DNA of 64,000 nt from Pseudomonas entomophila (GTDB lineage Bacteria; Pseudomonadota; Gammaproteobacteria; Pseudomonadales; Pseudomonadaceae), in NCBI RefSeq assembly GCF_023277925.1, contig NZ_CP063832.1:2868001-2932000 (forward strand), given 5' to 3'. Shown here one piece after another: positions 39,432-49,267 of this stretch. Position 1 is the first letter of the stretch. Every line of letters begins with the position of its first letter. Made by a program: the position numbers and the translations under genes. A model generated the notes under the pieces. The model was not told the origin of the DNA and did no database searches. It worked only from the letters and a program-made list of their open reading frames with translations.

Positions 39432-40723
39432 TGATCCGACGCTATTGGTTGTATGTACTGATTCCCCTCGTCCTGGCCGCCCTGGCCGGTGGCACGGCCT
39501 TCTGGCTGTGGACCCGCCCGGCGCCCGAGGTTCGCCTGGAACAGCTGACCCTGAAGGATGGCAGCAGCCTGACCCGCGCCACTCCCGGCGTACATGCCAA
39601 GGCCCGGGTCGCCATCGGCGTGCCCCAGGAGCAGGCCTTGAGCGACAAACAGCTGCTCGACCTGAGCCAGGCCGGTGAAGCCCAGCTGGTGCAGGTGATC
39701 CTGCCTCCGGCCGACTGTACAAAACAGCAGGCCGCCATGGACGAGGCCATCAGCCAGCTGGCCGACAAACCCACCCTGGTCGCCGGCATCGGCCCAGGCG
39801 CCGCCCAGGCCTGGCGCTGGCTGGCCGCACAGAGCGACGACAAGACCCGCGCCATCTCGGTGGACTTCAGCGTCGAGCAACCAGGCTGCCAGGCCGCCCT
39901 GCCCAAGGCCGCCGCCCATGGCCACTGGAACGTCGCCTGGAACGACAACCCGGACGACGCCAGCGCCGCCTTCGTGCGTGACCAGGCCAACGCCGAGACC
40001 AGCATCGCCGACTACGACATCCACCTGCCGCAGGTGCTCAAGGCCCAACTGACCCAGGCCCTGGTTGGCCAGGACGGCAATGCCCTGGCCATCCCGGTGG
40101 TGGAAGTCCCGGCCGGCCAGACTACCGACACCGTCACCCTGTTCCTCTCCGGTGACGGAGGCTGGCGCGACCTGGACCGTGATGTAGCCGGCGAAATGGC
40201 CAAGCTCGGCTTCCCGGTGGTGGGCATCGACACGCTGCGCTACTACTGGCAGCACAAAACCCCGGAACAGAGCGCCGCCGACCTGTCCGAACTGATGCAG
40301 CACTACCGCCAGAAGTGGGGCACCAAACGCTTCGTGCTGACCGGCTACTCGTTCGGTGCCGACGTGCTGCCGGCCATCTACAACCGTCTCTCCGCGGAAG
40401 ACCAGAAGCGCATCGACGCCGTGATCCTGCTGGCATTCGCCCGCAGCGGCAGCTTCGAAATCGAAGTCGAGGGCTGGCTGGGCAAGGAAGGCCAGGAAGC
40501 ACCCACCGGGCCGGAAATGGCCAAGTTGCCGGCTTCGAAGGTGGTGTGCATCTATGGCGTGGAGGAAACCGACGAAAGCGGCTGCACCGACAAGACTGCG
40601 GTGGGCGAGCGCATGAAGCTGCCAGGCGGCCATCACTTCGACGAAAACTATCCGGCACTGGCCAAGCGCCTGATCGACGAGATCGAGACGCGCCAGGGGA
40701 AGTCCAGCGTCGCTGAAAAGTGA
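39431..40723 (+). CDS. virJ: AcvB/VirJ-family protein, likely aminoacyl-PG hydrolase
   Basis: A 430-residue periplasmic alpha/beta-hydrolase with an N-terminal signal anchor (about residues 5-25). The C-terminal VirJ domain has LFLSGDGGWRDLDRDVAGEM and the serine nucleophile motif GYSFG; a GGHHFDENY segment near the end supplies the His. AcvB relatives in Agrobacterium and Rhizobium cleave lysyl-phosphatidylglycerol, and coupling to mprF through a TGATG overlap fits the same synthase/hydrolase pairing here. The ATG at 39431 is used rather than the TTG before it. Confidence 0.9.
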   Translation: MIRRYWLYVLIPLVLAALAGGTAFWLWTRPAPEVRLEQLTLKDGSSLTRATPGVHAKARVAIGVPQEQALSDKQLLDLSQAGEAQLVQVILPPADCTKQQAAMDEAISQLADKPTLVAGIGPGAAQAWRWLAAQSDDKTRAISVDFSVEQPGCQAALPKAAAHGHWNVAWNDNPDDASAAFVRDQANAETSIADYDIHLPQVLKAQLTQALVGQDGNALAIPVVEVPAGQTTDTVTLFLSGDGGWRDLDRDVAGEMAKLGFPVVGIDTLRYYWQHKTPEQSAADLSELMQHYRQKWGTKRFVLTGYSFGADVLPAIYNRLSAEDQKRIDAVILLAFARSGSFEIEVEGWLGKEGQEAPTGPEMAKLPASKVVCIYGVEETDESGCTDKTAVGERMKLPGGHHFDENYPALAKRLIDEIETRQGKSSVAEK

Positions 40724-40732
40724 CATGAAAAT

Positions 40733-40754
40733 GGGGCCGCTTGCGGCCCCTTTT
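40733..40754 (+). terminator. Terminator after mprF-virJ
   Basis: GGGGCCGC / GCGGCCCC stem with a TT loop then TTTT; placed between convergent virJ and kup. Confidence 0.8.
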
Positions 40755-40793
40755 GCTGTGGCTCTGTTCGCCGGCAGGGCCGGCTAACCGATC

Positions 40794-42704
40794 TCAGATC
40801 TCGACCTGAGTCCCCAGTTCGATCACCCGGTTCAACGGCAGGTTGAAGAACCTCAAGTTGCCGTTGGCGTTCTTCAGCAGGAACGCAAACAGGTTCCCCC
40901 GCCACCGCGACATCCCTTCCAGGCGTGATGCGATCACCGTCTCGCGGCTGAGGAAGTAGGTAGTGCGCATCGGACTGAAGTCCAGATCGTCCAGGTGGCA
41001 CAGTTTCAACGCCGCCGGCACGTCCGGCTCGTCCATGAAGCCGAAGTGCAACAGCACCCGGAAGAACCCGTCACCATAGGCCTCGACCTCGAAACGCTCA
41101 TGCTCCGGCACCCGTGGCCGATCCTCGCTGACCACCGTCAGCAGCACCACCTGGCTGTGCAGCACCTGGTTATGCAACATGTTGTGCAGCAGCGCATGGG
41201 GCACGGCATCGGCACGGGCGGTGAGGAACACGGCCGTGCCCTCGACCCGGTGCGGCGGCTGCACGCGGATGCTGCTGATAAAGACCGGCAGCGGCAACGC
41301 GCCTTCGTCGATACGGTCGACGAGGATCTGCTTGCCGCGCTTCCAGGTGCTCATCAGCACGAACAGCACAATCCCCGCCAGCACCGGGAAGGCCCCCCCC
41401 TGGACGATCTTTGGCACGTTGGCGGCGAAGAACAGCCCGTCGACCAGCAGGAAGCCCACCAGCAGCGGTACCGCCAGCACGGGTGGCCACTTCCACAGCA
41501 GCAGCATGACCGCCGACACCAGGATGGTGGTCATCAACATGGTGCCGGTCACTGCCACGCCATAGGCGGCGGCCAAGGCACCGGAAGACTCGAAGCCGAT
41601 CACCAACAGCACCACGCCGACCATCAGCGTCCAGTTCACCGCGCCGATGTAGATCTGCCCCTGCTCGTCGCTGGAGGTGTGCTGGATCTGCATACGTGGC
41701 ACATAGCCCAGCTGGATGGCCTGGCGGGTCAAGGAGAAGGCCCCGGAAATCACCGCCTGCGAGGCAATCACCGTGGCCATGGTGGCCAGGCCGACCAACG
41801 GCAGCAACGCCCAGCTCGGCGCCAGCAGGTAGAATGGGTTGCGCGCGGCCTCCGGGTTCTGCAGCAGGATCGCGCCCTGACCAAAGTAGTTGAGCACCAG
41901 AGCCGGCAGCACCAGGGCGAACCAGGCGCGGGCGATCGGCTTGCGGCCGAAGTGGCCCATGTCGGCGTACAGCGCCTCGGCACCGGTCAGCGCCAGCACC
42001 ACCGCGCCAAGAATGGCCACGCCCATGCCTGGGTGGACAATGAAGAAGTTCAGCGCCCAACCCGGATTGAAGGCCTTGAGCACTTCCGGGCTCTGCGAGA
42101 TGCCATGCACGCCCAGCGCCCCCAGCACCACGAACCAGGTGACCATGATCGGGCCGAACAGCTTGCCGATCTTCTCGGTACCATGCTTCTGCACCAGGAA
42201 CAGCGCCACCAGCACTACCAGCGAGATCGGCACCACCCAATGGTCGATGCCCTCGAATGCCAGGCCCATGCCCTCCACCGCCGACAGCACCGACACCGCC
42301 GGGGTGATCATGCTGTCGCCGTAGAACAGCGAGGCGCCGACCAGGCCGCAGCCGACCACCAGCGCCCGCAGCTTCGGATACTCCGCCGTGGCCCGCCGCG
42401 CCAGCGCGGTGAGCGCCATGGTGCCGCCCTCACCCTGGTTGTCGGCGCGCAGGATGAACATCACGTACTTGAACGACACCACCCACAGCAGCGACCACAG
42501 GATCAGCGACAGGATGCCCAGCACCCCGTCGTGGTTGACCTGCACCCCATAGCCACCGGTAAAGACCTCTTTGAGGGTGTACAACGGGCTGGTGCCGATA
42601 TCGCCATAAACCACCCCGACCGCTGCCACGAGCAGGCCCAGCGACCGCGCCGTCCCCTGCTTGCCTTCGTGCCCGCCCTCGGCGTGACTGCTTGCCTGAA
42701 CCAT
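40794..42704 (-). CDS. kup: Low-affinity K+ uptake transporter Kup
   Basis: A 636-residue KUP/HAK/KT potassium-proton symporter. The N-terminal half has about 12 helices beginning with [20 protein letters not shown], the selectivity region of the family; a soluble C-terminal domain (about 480-636) follows. The start is the ATG at 42704 with a CGGGAG site; the open frame to 42794 is not family-like. Divergent from rimO across 235 bp. Confidence 0.96.
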   Translation of the reverse strand: MVQASSHAEGGHEGKQGTARSLGLLVAAVGVVYGDIGTSPLYTLKEVFTGGYGVQVNHDGVLGILSLILWSLLWVVSFKYVMFILRADNQGEGGTMALTALARRATAEYPKLRALVVGCGLVGASLFYGDSMITPAVSVLSAVEGMGLAFEGIDHWVVPISLVVLVALFLVQKHGTEKIGKLFGPIMVTWFVVLGALGVHGISQSPEVLKAFNPGWALNFFIVHPGMGVAILGAVVLALTGAEALYADMGHFGRKPIARAWFALVLPALVLNYFGQGAILLQNPEAARNPFYLLAPSWALLPLVGLATMATVIASQAVISGAFSLTRQAIQLGYVPRMQIQHTSSDEQGQIYIGAVNWTLMVGVVLLVIGFESSGALAAAYGVAVTGTMLMTTILVSAVMLLLWKWPPVLAVPLLVGFLLVDGLFFAANVPKIVQGGAFPVLAGIVLFVLMSTWKRGKQILVDRIDEGALPLPVFISSIRVQPPHRVEGTAVFLTARADAVPHALLHNMLHNQVLHSQVVLLTVVSEDRPRVPEHERFEVEAYGDGFFRVLLHFGFMDEPDVPAALKLCHLDDLDFSPMRTTYFLSRETVIASRLEGMSRWRGNLFAFLLKNANGNLRFFNLPLNRVIELGTQVEI

Positions 42705-42939
42705 CGACCACTCCCGAGAAGGCCCTAACAGACCAATAGAATCCTCACCCGCGCCAGGGCATGCCAGCCGCCCGGACGCAACGGCGCGAAGCATAGCGCA
42801 GCGTTCGTCGCTTTTCTGCTGGTAAAGCGACCTTGTGCTCGCTAGAATTGCGCACTTTTTGATCAGAGGCGCCTAAAGCGCCCTCCAGGATCGCCTCCGT
42901 TACCGGCCGGGCGACCTGTATTCAATACCGAGGTTAGCC

Positions 42940-44271
42940 ATGTCCACCACTCCCGCCACCCCGAAGGTCGGCTTCGTTTCCCTGGGTTGCCCCAAGGCCC
43001 TGGTCGATTCCGAACGCATCCTGACCCAGCTGCGCATGGAGGGCTACGAAGTCGTGCCCACCTACGAAGACGCCGACGTGGTGGTGGTCAACACCTGCGG
43101 CTTCATCGACAGCGCCAAAGCCGAGTCGCTGGAAGTGATCGGCGAGGCGATCAAGGAGAACGGCAAGGTCATCGTCACCGGCTGCATGGGTGTCGAGGAA
43201 GGCAGTATCCGTGACGTGCACCCGAGCGTGCTGTCGGTCACCGGCCCGCAGCAGTACGAGCAGGTGGTCAACGCCGTGCACGAGGTGGTACCACCACGCC
43301 AGGACCACAATCCGCTGATCGACCTGGTGCCGCCACAGGGCGTCAAGCTGACCCCGCGCCACTACGCCTACCTGAAGATTTCCGAAGGCTGCAACCACAG
43401 CTGCAGCTTCTGCATCATCCCGTCGATGCGCGGCAAGCTGGTCAGCCGCCCGGTCGGTGAAGTGCTGAGCGAGGCCGAACGCCTGGTCAAGGCCGGCGTC
43501 AAGGAGATCCTGGTGATCTCCCAGGACACCAGCGCCTACGGTGTCGATGTCAAGTACAAGACCGACTTCTGGAACGGTCGCCCGGTCAAGACCCGCATGC
43601 TCGAGCTGTGCGAGGCCCTGAGCAGCCTGGGCGCCTGGGTGCGCCTGCACTATGTCTACCCGTACCCGAACGTCGACGACGTGATCCCGTTGATGGCTGC
43701 CGGCAAGATCCTGCCGTACCTGGACATCCCGTTCCAGCACGCCAGCCCCAAGGTGCTCAAGTCGATGAAGCGCCCGGCCTTCGAAGACCGCACCCTGGCG
43801 CGCATCAAGAACTGGCGCGAACAGTGCCCAGACCTGGTGATCCGTTCGACCTTCATCGTCGGTTTCCCCGGCGAGACCGAGGAAGACTTCCAGTACCTGC
43901 TCGACTGGCTGACCGAAGCCCAGCTCGACCGCGTCGGTTGTTTCCAGTATTCGCCGGTCGAAGGCGCCCCGGCCAACGACCTGGGCCTTGAAGAAGTGCC
44001 AGATGACGTCAAGCAGGCGCGTTGGGACCGCTTCATGGCCCACCAGCAGGCGATCAGCGCCGCGCGCCTGCAGCAGCGTATCGGCAAGGAGATCGAAGTA
44101 CTGATCGACGAAGTCGAAGAGCAGGGCTCGGTCGGCCGCAGTTTCTTCGACGCACCGGAGATCGACGGCAGCGTGTTCATCGATGGCGACCATGGCTTCA
44201 AGCCAGGCGACAAGGTCCGCTGCCGCATCGTCGATGCCGACGAATACGACATGTGGGCCGAGCCCATCTAA
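42940..44271 (+). CDS. rimO: Ribosomal protein S12 methylthiotransferase
   Basis: A 443-residue radical-SAM enzyme that adds a methylthio group to the conserved Asp of ribosomal protein S12. It has an N-terminal MTTase domain ([25 protein letters not shown] cysteines for one Fe-S cluster), a radical-SAM core with CNHSCSFC, and a C-terminal TRAM domain. Single gene followed by a strong terminator. Confidence 0.97.
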   Translation: MSTTPATPKVGFVSLGCPKALVDSERILTQLRMEGYEVVPTYEDADVVVVNTCGFIDSAKAESLEVIGEAIKENGKVIVTGCMGVEEGSIRDVHPSVLSVTGPQQYEQVVNAVHEVVPPRQDHNPLIDLVPPQGVKLTPRHYAYLKISEGCNHSCSFCIIPSMRGKLVSRPVGEVLSEAERLVKAGVKEILVISQDTSAYGVDVKYKTDFWNGRPVKTRMLELCEALSSLGAWVRLHYVYPYPNVDDVIPLMAAGKILPYLDIPFQHASPKVLKSMKRPAFEDRTLARIKNWREQCPDLVIRSTFIVGFPGETEEDFQYLLDWLTEAQLDRVGCFQYSPVEGAPANDLGLEEVPDDVKQARWDRFMAHQQAISAARLQQRIGKEIEVLIDEVEEQGSVGRSFFDAPEIDGSVFIDGDHGFKPGDKVRCRIVDADEYDMWAEPI

Positions 44272-44288
44272 GCGATGCCCACCTGAAG

Positions 44289-44318
44289 ATACCCCGCCCA
44301 CTGGCGGGGTATTTTTTT
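44289..44318 (+). terminator. Terminator after rimO
   Basis: ATACCCCGCC / GGCGGGGTAT stem followed by seven T. Confidence 0.92.
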
Positions 44319-44356
44319 GCATCTATGTTTTCCTCAATGGCCCTGAGGATCATCGG

Positions 44357-44815
44357 ATGTCGCCCACCGTCACGCTGCAGACACCCCACCTGAGCGACTA
44401 CCCCGAACTGGTCCGGGTATGGGAGGCGTCGGTCCGCGCCACCCACACCTTCCTGCCGGATCGTTACATCGTGCTGCTGCGCGAACATGTGCTGCGCAAA
44501 TACCTCGACGCCGTGATGCTGGTCTGCTGCAAGGACAGCAGGCGGCGCATCCTCGGTTTTGCCGGTGTGGCAAACGGCCGCGTCGACATGCTGTTCGTCG
44601 CACCCGATTACCGCGGGCAGGGCGTCGGCCGGCGCTTGCTGCGGCATGCGGTAAGCGAACTCAACGCCGAGCGACTGGACGTCAACGAGCAAAACCCCCA
44701 GGCCTTGGGCTTCTACCTGCATGAAGGCTTCGAGGTGTATGGGCGCTCGGAAACAGACGGCCTTGGACAGCCCTATCCCCTACTACACATGAGGCTTGTT
44801 CGTACAACACCCTAG
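44357..44815 (+). CDS. GNAT-family N-acetyltransferase
   Basis: A 152-residue acetyl-CoA-dependent transferase. VDMLFVAPDYRGQGVGRRLL (about residues 77-96) is the acetyl-CoA binding strand and loop. VNEQNPQALGFYLHEGFEVYGR near the end is the usual GNAT motif B. The start at 44357 has GAGGA 7 bp upstream. Likeness to YjaB-type enzymes is loose; substrate unknown. Confidence 0.88.
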   Translation: MSPTVTLQTPHLSDYPELVRVWEASVRATHTFLPDRYIVLLREHVLRKYLDAVMLVCCKDSRRRILGFAGVANGRVDMLFVAPDYRGQGVGRRLLRHAVSELNAERLDVNEQNPQALGFYLHEGFEVYGRSETDGLGQPYPLLHMRLVRTTP

Positions 44816-44936
44816 GACCTCCACCAGCGAAGCCGTCTCCCCTCTCCTAAAAGGCGGAAATGACATCGATTTGCAGCCGCAGGCCTGCTAGGGCAGGTAC
44901 AATGGGGACTTTCCCTGCCTCGTGAAACCCGTGTCC

Positions 44937-45647
44937 ATGTCCGAACCCATTCGCCTTTCCAAACGCCTCATCGAACAGCTTGGCTGCTCCCGCCGAGAGG
45001 CCGAACTGTACATAGAAGGCGGTTGGGTCACGGTCGACGGCGTGGTGGTCGAGCAACCGCAGTTCAAGGTCGCCGACCAGCGCGTCGAATTGTTGCCCGG
45101 CGCCCGCGCCGAAACCCTGGAGCCTGTGACGCTACTGCTCAACCAGCAGGCGGGCCAGGACACGACAGCCGCCCAGGCCAGCATGACCTTGGCCAGCCTC
45201 AGTGAGGCGCACCGCGAAGGCGTGCGCCCGCTGCACGGACATTTTGCCCGCCAGGCTTGCGTCGCTCCGCTGCTACCCGGCGCCACCGGCCTGCAGCTTT
45301 TCACCCAGGACTGGCGGGTAACCCGCAAGCTCGACGCCGACCTGCGCCGCATGGAGCAGGAATACATCGTCCAGGTCAGCGGCCAAGCCAAGCCCGGGGC
45401 ACTGGAGCGTCTCGCCCGCGGCGTCGAGCGCAAGGGCGTGGAGCTGCCACGGGCCAAGGCCAGCTGGCAGAACGAACAGCACTTGCGCATGGTCCTGAAG
45501 AACCCGCAACCGGGGCTGATCGAACAACTGTGCGAGACCGCTGGGCTGAAGGTCCTGGCCATGCGCCGCATCCGCTTGGGCGGCGTGTCGATGGGCAAGC
45601 TTGTGCCTGGGCAGTGGCGCTACCTGGCCGCCACCGAACGTTTCTAG
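44937..45647 (+). CDS. Pseudouridine-synthase-like S4 protein lacking the catalytic Asp
   Basis: A 236-residue RsuA/RluF-type protein. An S4 RNA-binding domain (about residues 6-50, LSKRLIEQLGCSRREAELYI) is followed by a pseudouridine synthase fold (VTRKLDADLRRMEQEYIVQV, and VLAMRRIRLGGVSMGKLVPGQWRYL near the C terminus). The invariant GRLD-x-x-T-x-G-L active-site motif reads APLL-P-G-A-T-G-L at residues 110-119, so Arg and the catalytic Asp are Pro and Leu. It may be an RNA-binding pseudoenzyme. The start is the ATG at 44937; GTG codons at 44931 and 44922 are alternatives. Confidence 0.85.
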   Translation: MSEPIRLSKRLIEQLGCSRREAELYIEGGWVTVDGVVVEQPQFKVADQRVELLPGARAETLEPVTLLLNQQAGQDTTAAQASMTLASLSEAHREGVRPLHGHFARQACVAPLLPGATGLQLFTQDWRVTRKLDADLRRMEQEYIVQVSGQAKPGALERLARGVERKGVELPRAKASWQNEQHLRMVLKNPQPGLIEQLCETAGLKVLAMRRIRLGGVSMGKLVPGQWRYLAATERF

Positions 45648-45697
45648 CCTCACCGCCGCGCCCCGACTGGCGCGGCACCTGAACAGGATTTGCTGCA

Positions 45698-46159
45698 ATG
45701 AACCACAACGATGTACTGCGCAGCCTGCGCTACATGCTCAAGGCCAACGACCAGAAGATGGCCGAGATCATCAAGCTCTCCGGCCTGGAGGTCACCGCCG
45801 AGGCCATCGCCGGCTACGTGAAGAAGGAAGAAGAACCGGGCTTCGTGCGCTGCCCGGAAAAAGTCATGGCGCATTTTCTAGACGGCCTGGTGATCCACCG
45901 TCGCGGGCGTGACGACAGCCGTGCGCCGCAACCCATCGAAGTGCCAGTGACCAACAACACTGTGTTGAAGAAACTGCGGGTGGCTTTTGAATTGAAGGAA
46001 GATGACCTGCACGCGGTACTCAAGTCGGTGAACTTCCCAGTCTCGAAACCCGAGCTCAGCGCCCTGTTCCGCAAGGTCGGCCATGACAACTACCGTCCCT
46101 GCGGCGACCAGCTGCTGCGCAACTTCCTCAAGGGCCTGACACTTCGCGTGCGCGGCTGA
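45698..46159 (+). CDS. DUF1456 (YehS) family protein
   Basis: A 153-residue protein made of two copies of the DUF1456 helical unit: NHNDVLRSLRYMLKANDQKMAEII near the start, and TNNTVLKKLRVAFELKEDDLHAVL from about residue 85. Each ends in a CGDQLLRNFLKGL or CPEKVMAHFLDGL helix. Role unknown; related E. coli YehS is uncharacterised. Lies 6 bp before the trmO gene, so likely co-transcribed. Confidence 0.9.
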   Translation: MNHNDVLRSLRYMLKANDQKMAEIIKLSGLEVTAEAIAGYVKKEEEPGFVRCPEKVMAHFLDGLVIHRRGRDDSRAPQPIEVPVTNNTVLKKLRVAFELKEDDLHAVLKSVNFPVSKPELSALFRKVGHDNYRPCGDQLLRNFLKGLTLRVRG

Positions 46160-46165
46160 CTGGCG

Positions 46166-46861
46166 ATGCAGTATACGGTCTCGCCGGTCGGCATCGTCCG
46201 CTCCTGCTTCAAGGAGAAGTTCGCCATCCCGCGCCAACCGCAGCTGGCGCCTGCTGCCCGTGGCGTGCTGGAGCTGTTGCCGCCGTTCGATAATGGCGAT
46301 GCGGTGGCGGGCCTGGAGCAGGTCAGCCATGTCTGGCTGCTGTTCCTCTTCCATGAAGCGCTGGAGGACAAGCCACGGCTGAAAGTGCGGCCACCCCGCC
46401 TGGGCGGCAACAAGAGCATGGGGGTGTTTGCCACCCGGGCCACCCACCGCCCCAATGGCATCGGGCAGTCGGTAGTACGCCTGGAGGGTGTCGAGCCCGG
46501 GCGTTTGCTGCTATCGGGTATCGACCTGCTGGACGGTACTCCCGTACTGGATATCAAACCTTATGTGCCCTATGCCGACAGCATTGCCGGTGCGAGTAAC
46601 CTGATGGCCAACGATGCACCAGGGGCGATCGCCGTCGAATGGAGCGAGAGCGCCCTGCCCCAGGCCCATGATCAGGCACAGCGTCTGCAAGAACCACTGG
46701 TGGCACTGATCGAGCAATGCCTGGCACAGGATCCTCGACCGGCCTATCAAGTGCCACCGGCGGAACGGATTTATGGGGTGAAGTTCTGGGATGTGCAGGT
46801 CAGGTGGCATTACCCACAACCGGATCGGATCCGGGTGTTGGAAGTGGTCCGGGAAGGCTGA
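46166..46861 (+). CDS. trmO: tRNA t6A N6-methyltransferase TrmO
   Basis: A 231-residue TsaA/YaeB-family protein that methylates the t6A37 base of tRNA-Thr with SAM. The SPVGIVRSCFKEKFAIPRQP strand at the start and GVFATRATHRPNGIGQSVVRL near residue 90 are the family SAM-site motifs; LDIKPYVPYADS follows, with a C-terminal VPPAERIYGVKF segment. Full length. Confidence 0.93.
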   Translation: MQYTVSPVGIVRSCFKEKFAIPRQPQLAPAARGVLELLPPFDNGDAVAGLEQVSHVWLLFLFHEALEDKPRLKVRPPRLGGNKSMGVFATRATHRPNGIGQSVVRLEGVEPGRLLLSGIDLLDGTPVLDIKPYVPYADSIAGASNLMANDAPGAIAVEWSESALPQAHDQAQRLQEPLVALIEQCLAQDPRPAYQVPPAERIYGVKFWDVQVRWHYPQPDRIRVLEVVREG

Positions 46862-46950
46862 AGCCCATCTGTTTGCAGGCCCGGCCCTTTAGCCGGCAAG
46901 CCGGGCCGGCGAATGAACCTTCACTGGCAACCGCGATCTCGCAGGCATAA

Positions 46951-46976
46951 AAAACGCAGGCCCAGGCCTGCGTTTT
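46951..46976. terminator. Bidirectional terminator between trmO and fpr
   Basis: AAAACGCAGGCC / GGCCTGCGTTTT palindrome with T-runs in both directions, between convergent genes. Confidence 0.85.
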
Positions 46977-46996
46977 TGCGTTTACCGCGATTCGCC

Positions 46997-47776
46997 TTAC
47001 TTCTCGACGAACGCACGCTCGATCAGGTAGTCACCCGGCTCGCGCATGCGCGGGGAGATCTTCAGGCCGAAGCTGTCCAGCACTTCGCTGGTCTCGTCGA
47101 GCATGCTCGGGCTGCCGCAGATCATGGCGCGGTCGTCCTGCGGGTTGATCGGTGGCAGGCCGATATCGCTGAACAGCTTGCCGCTGCGCATCAGGTCGGT
47201 CAGGCGGCCCTGGTTCTCGAATGGTTCGCGGGTCACGGTCGGGTAGTAGATCAGCTTGTCGCGCACGGACTCGCCGAAGAACTCGTTCTGTGGCAGGTGC
47301 TCAGTGATGAACTCGCGGTAGGCAACCTCATTCACATAGCGCACGCCGTGGACCAGGATCACCTTCTCGAAGCGCTCGTAGGTTTCCGGGTCTTGGATGA
47401 CGCTCATGAACGGCGCCAGCCCAGTGCCGGTGCTCAGCAGGTACAGGTGCTTGCCAGGGTTCAGGTCGTCGAGCACCAGAGTGCCTGTGGGCTTCTTGCT
47501 GATGATGATCTCGTCGCCCTCTTTCAGGTGCTGCAGCTGAGAGGTCAGCGGGCCATCCGGCACCTTGATGCTGAAGAACTCCAGGTGCTCTTCCCAGTTC
47601 GGCGAGGCGATCGAATAGGCGCGCATGAGCGGACGGCCGCTATCCTGCTGCAGGCCGATCATCACGAACTGACCGTTCTCGAAGCGCAGGCCCGGGTCGC
47701 GGGTGCACTTGAAGCTGAACAGGGTGTCGTTCCAGTGGTGCACACTGAGGACACGTTCGTGGTTCATGTTGCTCAT
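46997..47776 (-). CDS. fpr: Ferredoxin-NADP+ reductase
   Basis: A 259-residue flavoprotein. FAD site RAYSIASPNWEEHLEFFSI, and NADP site YLLSTGTGLAPFMSVIQ. The C terminus ends VEK. Fpr moves electrons between NADPH and ferredoxin/flavodoxin and supports oxidative-stress defence. It is divergent from finR, which in P. putida is known to activate the fpr gene in response to superoxide; that link is literature knowledge applied by context. An ATG at 47767 is an alternative start. Confidence 0.96.
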   Translation of the reverse strand: MSNMNHERVLSVHHWNDTLFSFKCTRDPGLRFENGQFVMIGLQQDSGRPLMRAYSIASPNWEEHLEFFSIKVPDGPLTSQLQHLKEGDEIIISKKPTGTLVLDDLNPGKHLYLLSTGTGLAPFMSVIQDPETYERFEKVILVHGVRYVNEVAYREFITEHLPQNEFFGESVRDKLIYYPTVTREPFENQGRLTDLMRSGKLFSDIGLPPINPQDDRAMICGSPSMLDETSEVLDSFGLKISPRMREPGDYLIERAFVEK

Positions 47777-47848
47777 CTAAGGGGCTCCTGAAGAAAGACG
47801 CGGCGCGCGCAAGACGCGCAGTTGCGCGATAGTTTAGGGGCAGCGACA

Positions 47849-47876
47849 ATATCTGTTAACTGAATTATCAAGATAT
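47849..47876. promoter_or_regulatory. Candidate FinR operator
   Basis: ATATCT, 16 bp, AGATAT inverted repeat in the AT-rich fpr-finR intergenic region, with a further AGATAT at 47893-47898 overlapping the finR start. LysR proteins usually bind such T-N-A repeats; binding here is inferred. Confidence 0.5.
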
Positions 47877-47896
47877 GTGTTATCGGTTATATAGAT

Positions 47897-48823
47897 ATGC
47901 GATTCACACTCCGTCAACTTCAGGTCTTCGTCGCCGTCGCCCAACACCAGAGCGTATCTCGGGCCGCCGGCGTGCTGGCCTTGTCACAATCGGCTGCCAG
48001 CACCTCTATCACCGAACTGGAGCGGCAATCCAGCTGCCAGTTGTTCGACCGCGCCGGCAAGCGCCTGAGCCTCAACGCCCTTGGCCATCAGTTGCTGCCC
48101 CAGGCGGTCGCCCTGCTCGACCAGGCCAAGGAAATCGAGGACCTGCTCAACGGCAAGTCGGGGTTTGGCTCTCTGGCGGTCGGCGCCACCCTGACCATCG
48201 GCAATTACCTAGCCACCCTGCTGATCGGCAGTTTCATGCAGGTGCACCCGGAAAGCCAGGTCAAGCTGCACGTGCAGAACACCGCACATATCGTGCATCA
48301 AGTCGCCCACTACGAAATTGACCTGGGTCTAATCGAGGGCGACTGCCACCATCCCGACCTCGAAGTTCAGCCTTGGGTCGAGGATGAACTGGTAGTGTTC
48401 TGCGCCCCGCAGCACCCCCTGGCCAAGGTCGGCCACGCCGATATGGCGCAATTGGCCAACGAGGCGTGGATACTTCGTGAACAGGGTTCGGGCACCCGGT
48501 TGACCTTTGACCAAGCCATGCGCCATCACCGCGCCAACCTGAACATCCGCCTGGAGCTGGAACACACCGAAGCGATCAAGCGCGCGGTCGAGTCAGGCCT
48601 GGGGATTGGTTGCATCTCACGCCTGGCGCTGCGTGACGCCTTCCGGCGCGGCAGCCTGGTGCCGGTGGAAACCCCGGCACTGGACCTGTTGCGTCAGTTC
48701 TACTTCATCTGGCACAAGCAGAAATACCAGACCTCGGCCATGCGCGAGTTTCTTGAACTGTGCCGCAGCTTCACCGCAGGCGTACGGCGCAGTGATGAAA
48801 TCGTCCTGCCGCCGATCGCCTGA
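47897..48823 (+). CDS. finR: LysR-family regulator FinR
   Basis: A 308-residue LysR activator. The N-terminal winged helix-turn-helix is TLRQLQVFVAVAQHQSVSRAAGVL followed by LSQSAASTSITELE; a periplasmic-binding-protein-like effector domain runs from about residue 90 to 295. Divergent from fpr with a shared operator region. In P. putida FinR controls fpr and sulfur/oxidative-stress genes. Confidence 0.92.
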   Translation: MRFTLRQLQVFVAVAQHQSVSRAAGVLALSQSAASTSITELERQSSCQLFDRAGKRLSLNALGHQLLPQAVALLDQAKEIEDLLNGKSGFGSLAVGATLTIGNYLATLLIGSFMQVHPESQVKLHVQNTAHIVHQVAHYEIDLGLIEGDCHHPDLEVQPWVEDELVVFCAPQHPLAKVGHADMAQLANEAWILREQGSGTRLTFDQAMRHHRANLNIRLELEHTEAIKRAVESGLGIGCISRLALRDAFRRGSLVPVETPALDLLRQFYFIWHKQKYQTSAMREFLELCRSFTAGVRRSDEIVLPPIA

Positions 48824-48826
48824 GCG

Positions 48827-49192
48827 CTAGCCCAGCAGGATCACGCCCCACACCACGGCCACCATGCTCATGGCCACCAGTTGCGCGGCGCTGCCCATGT
48901 CCTTGGCGTTCTTCGACAAGGGGTGACGCTCCAGGGAGATACGGTCGATGGCCGCCTCGACTGCAGAGTTCAACAACTCCACGATCAGCCCCAGCAAGCA
49001 CACGGCAATGAGAACTGCCCGCTCCACGCGGCTGACCGGCAACCAGAAAGCCGTTGGGATCAGCAATACATTGAGCAGCACCAGCTGGCGGAAGGCGGCC
49101 TCGCCCTTGAAGGCAGTGCGCAGGCCATCCAGCGAGTAGCCGGCAGCGTTGAAGATGCGTTTGAGGCCGGTCTGGCCCTTGAATGGCGACAT
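48827..49192 (-). CDS. dgkA: Diacylglycerol kinase
   Basis: A 121-residue membrane enzyme with three helices. LIVELLNSAVEAAIDRIS, then HPLSKNAKDMGSAAQL are the active-site motifs of the prokaryotic DGK family. It phosphorylates diacylglycerol left over from membrane-derived glucan synthesis. Convergent with finR with a 3-bp gap; erdR is upstream on the same strand. Confidence 0.96.
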   Translation of the reverse strand: MSPFKGQTGLKRIFNAAGYSLDGLRTAFKGEAAFRQLVLLNVLLIPTAFWLPVSRVERAVLIAVCLLGLIVELLNSAVEAAIDRISLERHPLSKNAKDMGSAAQLVAMSMVAVVWGVILLG

Positions 49193-49267
49193 GGGTGCGT
49201 CACTTCACCGTAGAAAGGCCTGAAGGCTAGTTCAGTTCGAGTCAAAAAAGCGTGAACGTTCGGGTAC

